Shown here piece by piece: positions 54,515 to 55,163 of a DNA stretch of 55,163 nucleotides. This DNA is from an uncultured Clostridia bacterium (GTDB lineage Bacteria; Bacillota; Clostridia; Christensenellales; Borkfalkiaceae). The DNA is taken from assembly GCA_947631905.1 (NCBI GenBank), contig CANRND010000013.1, positions 1-55,163 on the forward strand, in the 5' to 3' direction. The notes beneath the pieces were generated by a model. That model searched no databases. It had not been told where the DNA came from and saw nothing but the letters and a program-made list of their open reading frames with translations. How positions within the stretch are numbered: the stretch's first letter is position 1; each line of letters opens with the position of its first letter. The position numbers were made by a program, and so were the translations under genes.

Positions 54515-55111
54515 CTATATCCAATCGACGTATGTCTGCCCCGTATAGTCTTTCTCCCACACAAACCATGCAAAAGCGACGCAACTCCCTCCGCTCTCCC
54601 GCATTTTATCAAAATTACCGTTCTTGGCACATAAAACGCGCTCGGAAAAGACGTGAATTTTGCACGGAGGCGCCTTTTTGAAAAGCTCCGCATACCGCGC
54701 TTTGCCCTCCAAAAATGTGAGCTTCAAAAACATAAAACAACGGCAGCCGTCAGGAAGCAATTCGAGCGCTTTCTGCACGAACTCTTTCGCGTACTTGTAC
54801 GGCGGGTTGGTGAGAATGTCGTAGGCTCCCGAAAACGGCTTAGTCCTCTGCGCGAGGAAGTCAACGACGCGGTTCATCTGATCGTAGCCCCTGTCCTTTA
54901 TGTCGGTGCTATACACCGCATAGCCCCTCGCCGCAAGCCGCTCAGAAAGGTGTCCGCCGCCACACGCGCACTCCCATATACGCTTGTTTGGACGTTCTAC
55001 CATCAACAGCTTGTCGATTGCAATAGGATCGGTCGCATAGTAGTCATCGCGCTCCCGCTCCTCGTCCGTGTGATTGCTTGCACCGATAATACGAAACATT
55101 GCTTTACTCAT
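54515..55111 (-). CDS. Phage DNA methyltransferase-like protein (NPPY type)
   Basis: A 198-aa protein from the ATG at 55111 (MSKAMFRIIGASNHTDEERERDDYYATDP). It has a SAM-binding motif IWECACGGGHLSERLAARGYAVYSTDI and the catalytic DILTNPPYKYAKEF of N6-adenine methyltransferases. No target recognition domain is obvious, and no restriction partner is seen. It is probably an orphan phage methylase, perhaps against host restriction. Its start overlaps the upstream gene by 8 nt. Confidence 0.85.
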   Translation of the reverse strand: MSKAMFRIIGASNHTDEERERDDYYATDPIAIDKLLMVERPNKRIWECACGGGHLSERLAARGYAVYSTDIKDRGYDQMNRVVDFLAQRTKPFSGAYDILTNPPYKYAKEFVQKALELLPDGCRCFMFLKLTFLEGKARYAELFKKAPPCKIHVFSERVLCAKNGNFDKMRESGGSCVAFAWFVWEKDYTGQTYVDWI

Positions 55112-55163
55112 AGCTTTTGTCCTCTTCCACGCGGATGGTGATCGTCTTTTTGTCGCCCGCAAT
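55104..55163 (-). CDS. Partial phage gene at the right edge (C-terminal 19 aa)
   Basis: The last codons of a minus-strand gene that enters from the right: IAGDKKTITIRVEEDKSYE, then TAA. It overlaps the methyltransferase start by 8 nt, so it belongs to the same operon. Too short to identify. Confidence 0.5.
   Translation of the reverse strand: MAGDKKTITIRVEEDKSYE

Overview
The window joins about 23.6 kb of bacterial chromosome to about 31.5 kb of a prophage that runs off the right edge. The chromosome looks like a Clostridia-type Bacillota: strong Shine-Dalgarno sites, dense operons of short overlapping genes, the mrnC-rlmB-sigH order known from endospore formers, and RecR/YbaB/DnaX as neighbours. 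A choloylglycine-hydrolase-type enzyme is compatible with a gut anaerobe. Genus cannot be told from the sequence alone.

Chromosome, left to right. tRNA-Leu(UAG), then a repeat-rich intergenic stretch holding a second copy of the tRNA-Leu 3' tail, then tRNA-Val(GAC). A minus-strand operon, mrnC-rlmB-sigH-(membrane protein)-dnaX-ybaB-recR-gpsA, links RNA processing, the transition-state sigma factor, replication/recombination and phospholipid precursor synthesis. A plus-strand antiporter and aldo/keto reductase follow. glmM-glmS overlap on the minus strand and make amino sugars; a GlmU-like acetyltransferase with an eroded N-terminus lies a few kb away behind glpK. Between them is a plus-strand operon (ECF-type S component, TetR regulator, aldo/keto reductase that lost its Fe-S cysteines) behind a promoter overlapped by a palindrome. 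Next come an aconitase-fold protein without the usual cluster cysteines, translationally coupled to a Zn-type macrodomain hydrolase, a small PH-like membrane protein that may be read from a leaderless mRNA, a hotdog/SDR pair, a choloylglycine-hydrolase-like gene and tRNA-Ser(CGA).

Prophage, about 23.65 kb to the right edge, is read almost wholly on the minus strand, so its order is right to left: a replication/regulatory block (methyltransferase, two tiny membrane proteins, Gp49-like protein, 56-aa protein, SSB, HTH-like 120-aa protein); terminase small and large; portal with a zinc-ribbon insert; a low-complexity virion protein; a 2,999-aa polyvalent protein with a HELTH metalloprotease motif; then tRNA-Met, a zinc-ribbon mini-protein, scaffold, decoration protein, major capsid protein, connector and a 910-aa tail protein; three collagen-like or fibre proteins; and a string of small and membrane proteins ending by tRNA-Ser. 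No sheath, tape measure or tube gene is seen, so a short-tailed (podovirus-like) virion is the best guess. Integrase, repressor and endolysin are not visible.

The most notable signals are a 38-bp promoter element present twice (31/38 identical) ahead of the two late blocks, with a candidate regulator gene just upstream of one copy; the giant protein with recurring R-[FY]-[AS]-L-[SG] linkers; an inserted plus-strand 'moron' gene with its own promoter and terminator; a phage tRNA-Met with a mismatched 1:72 pair; and a tRNA-like fold at the left phage end.
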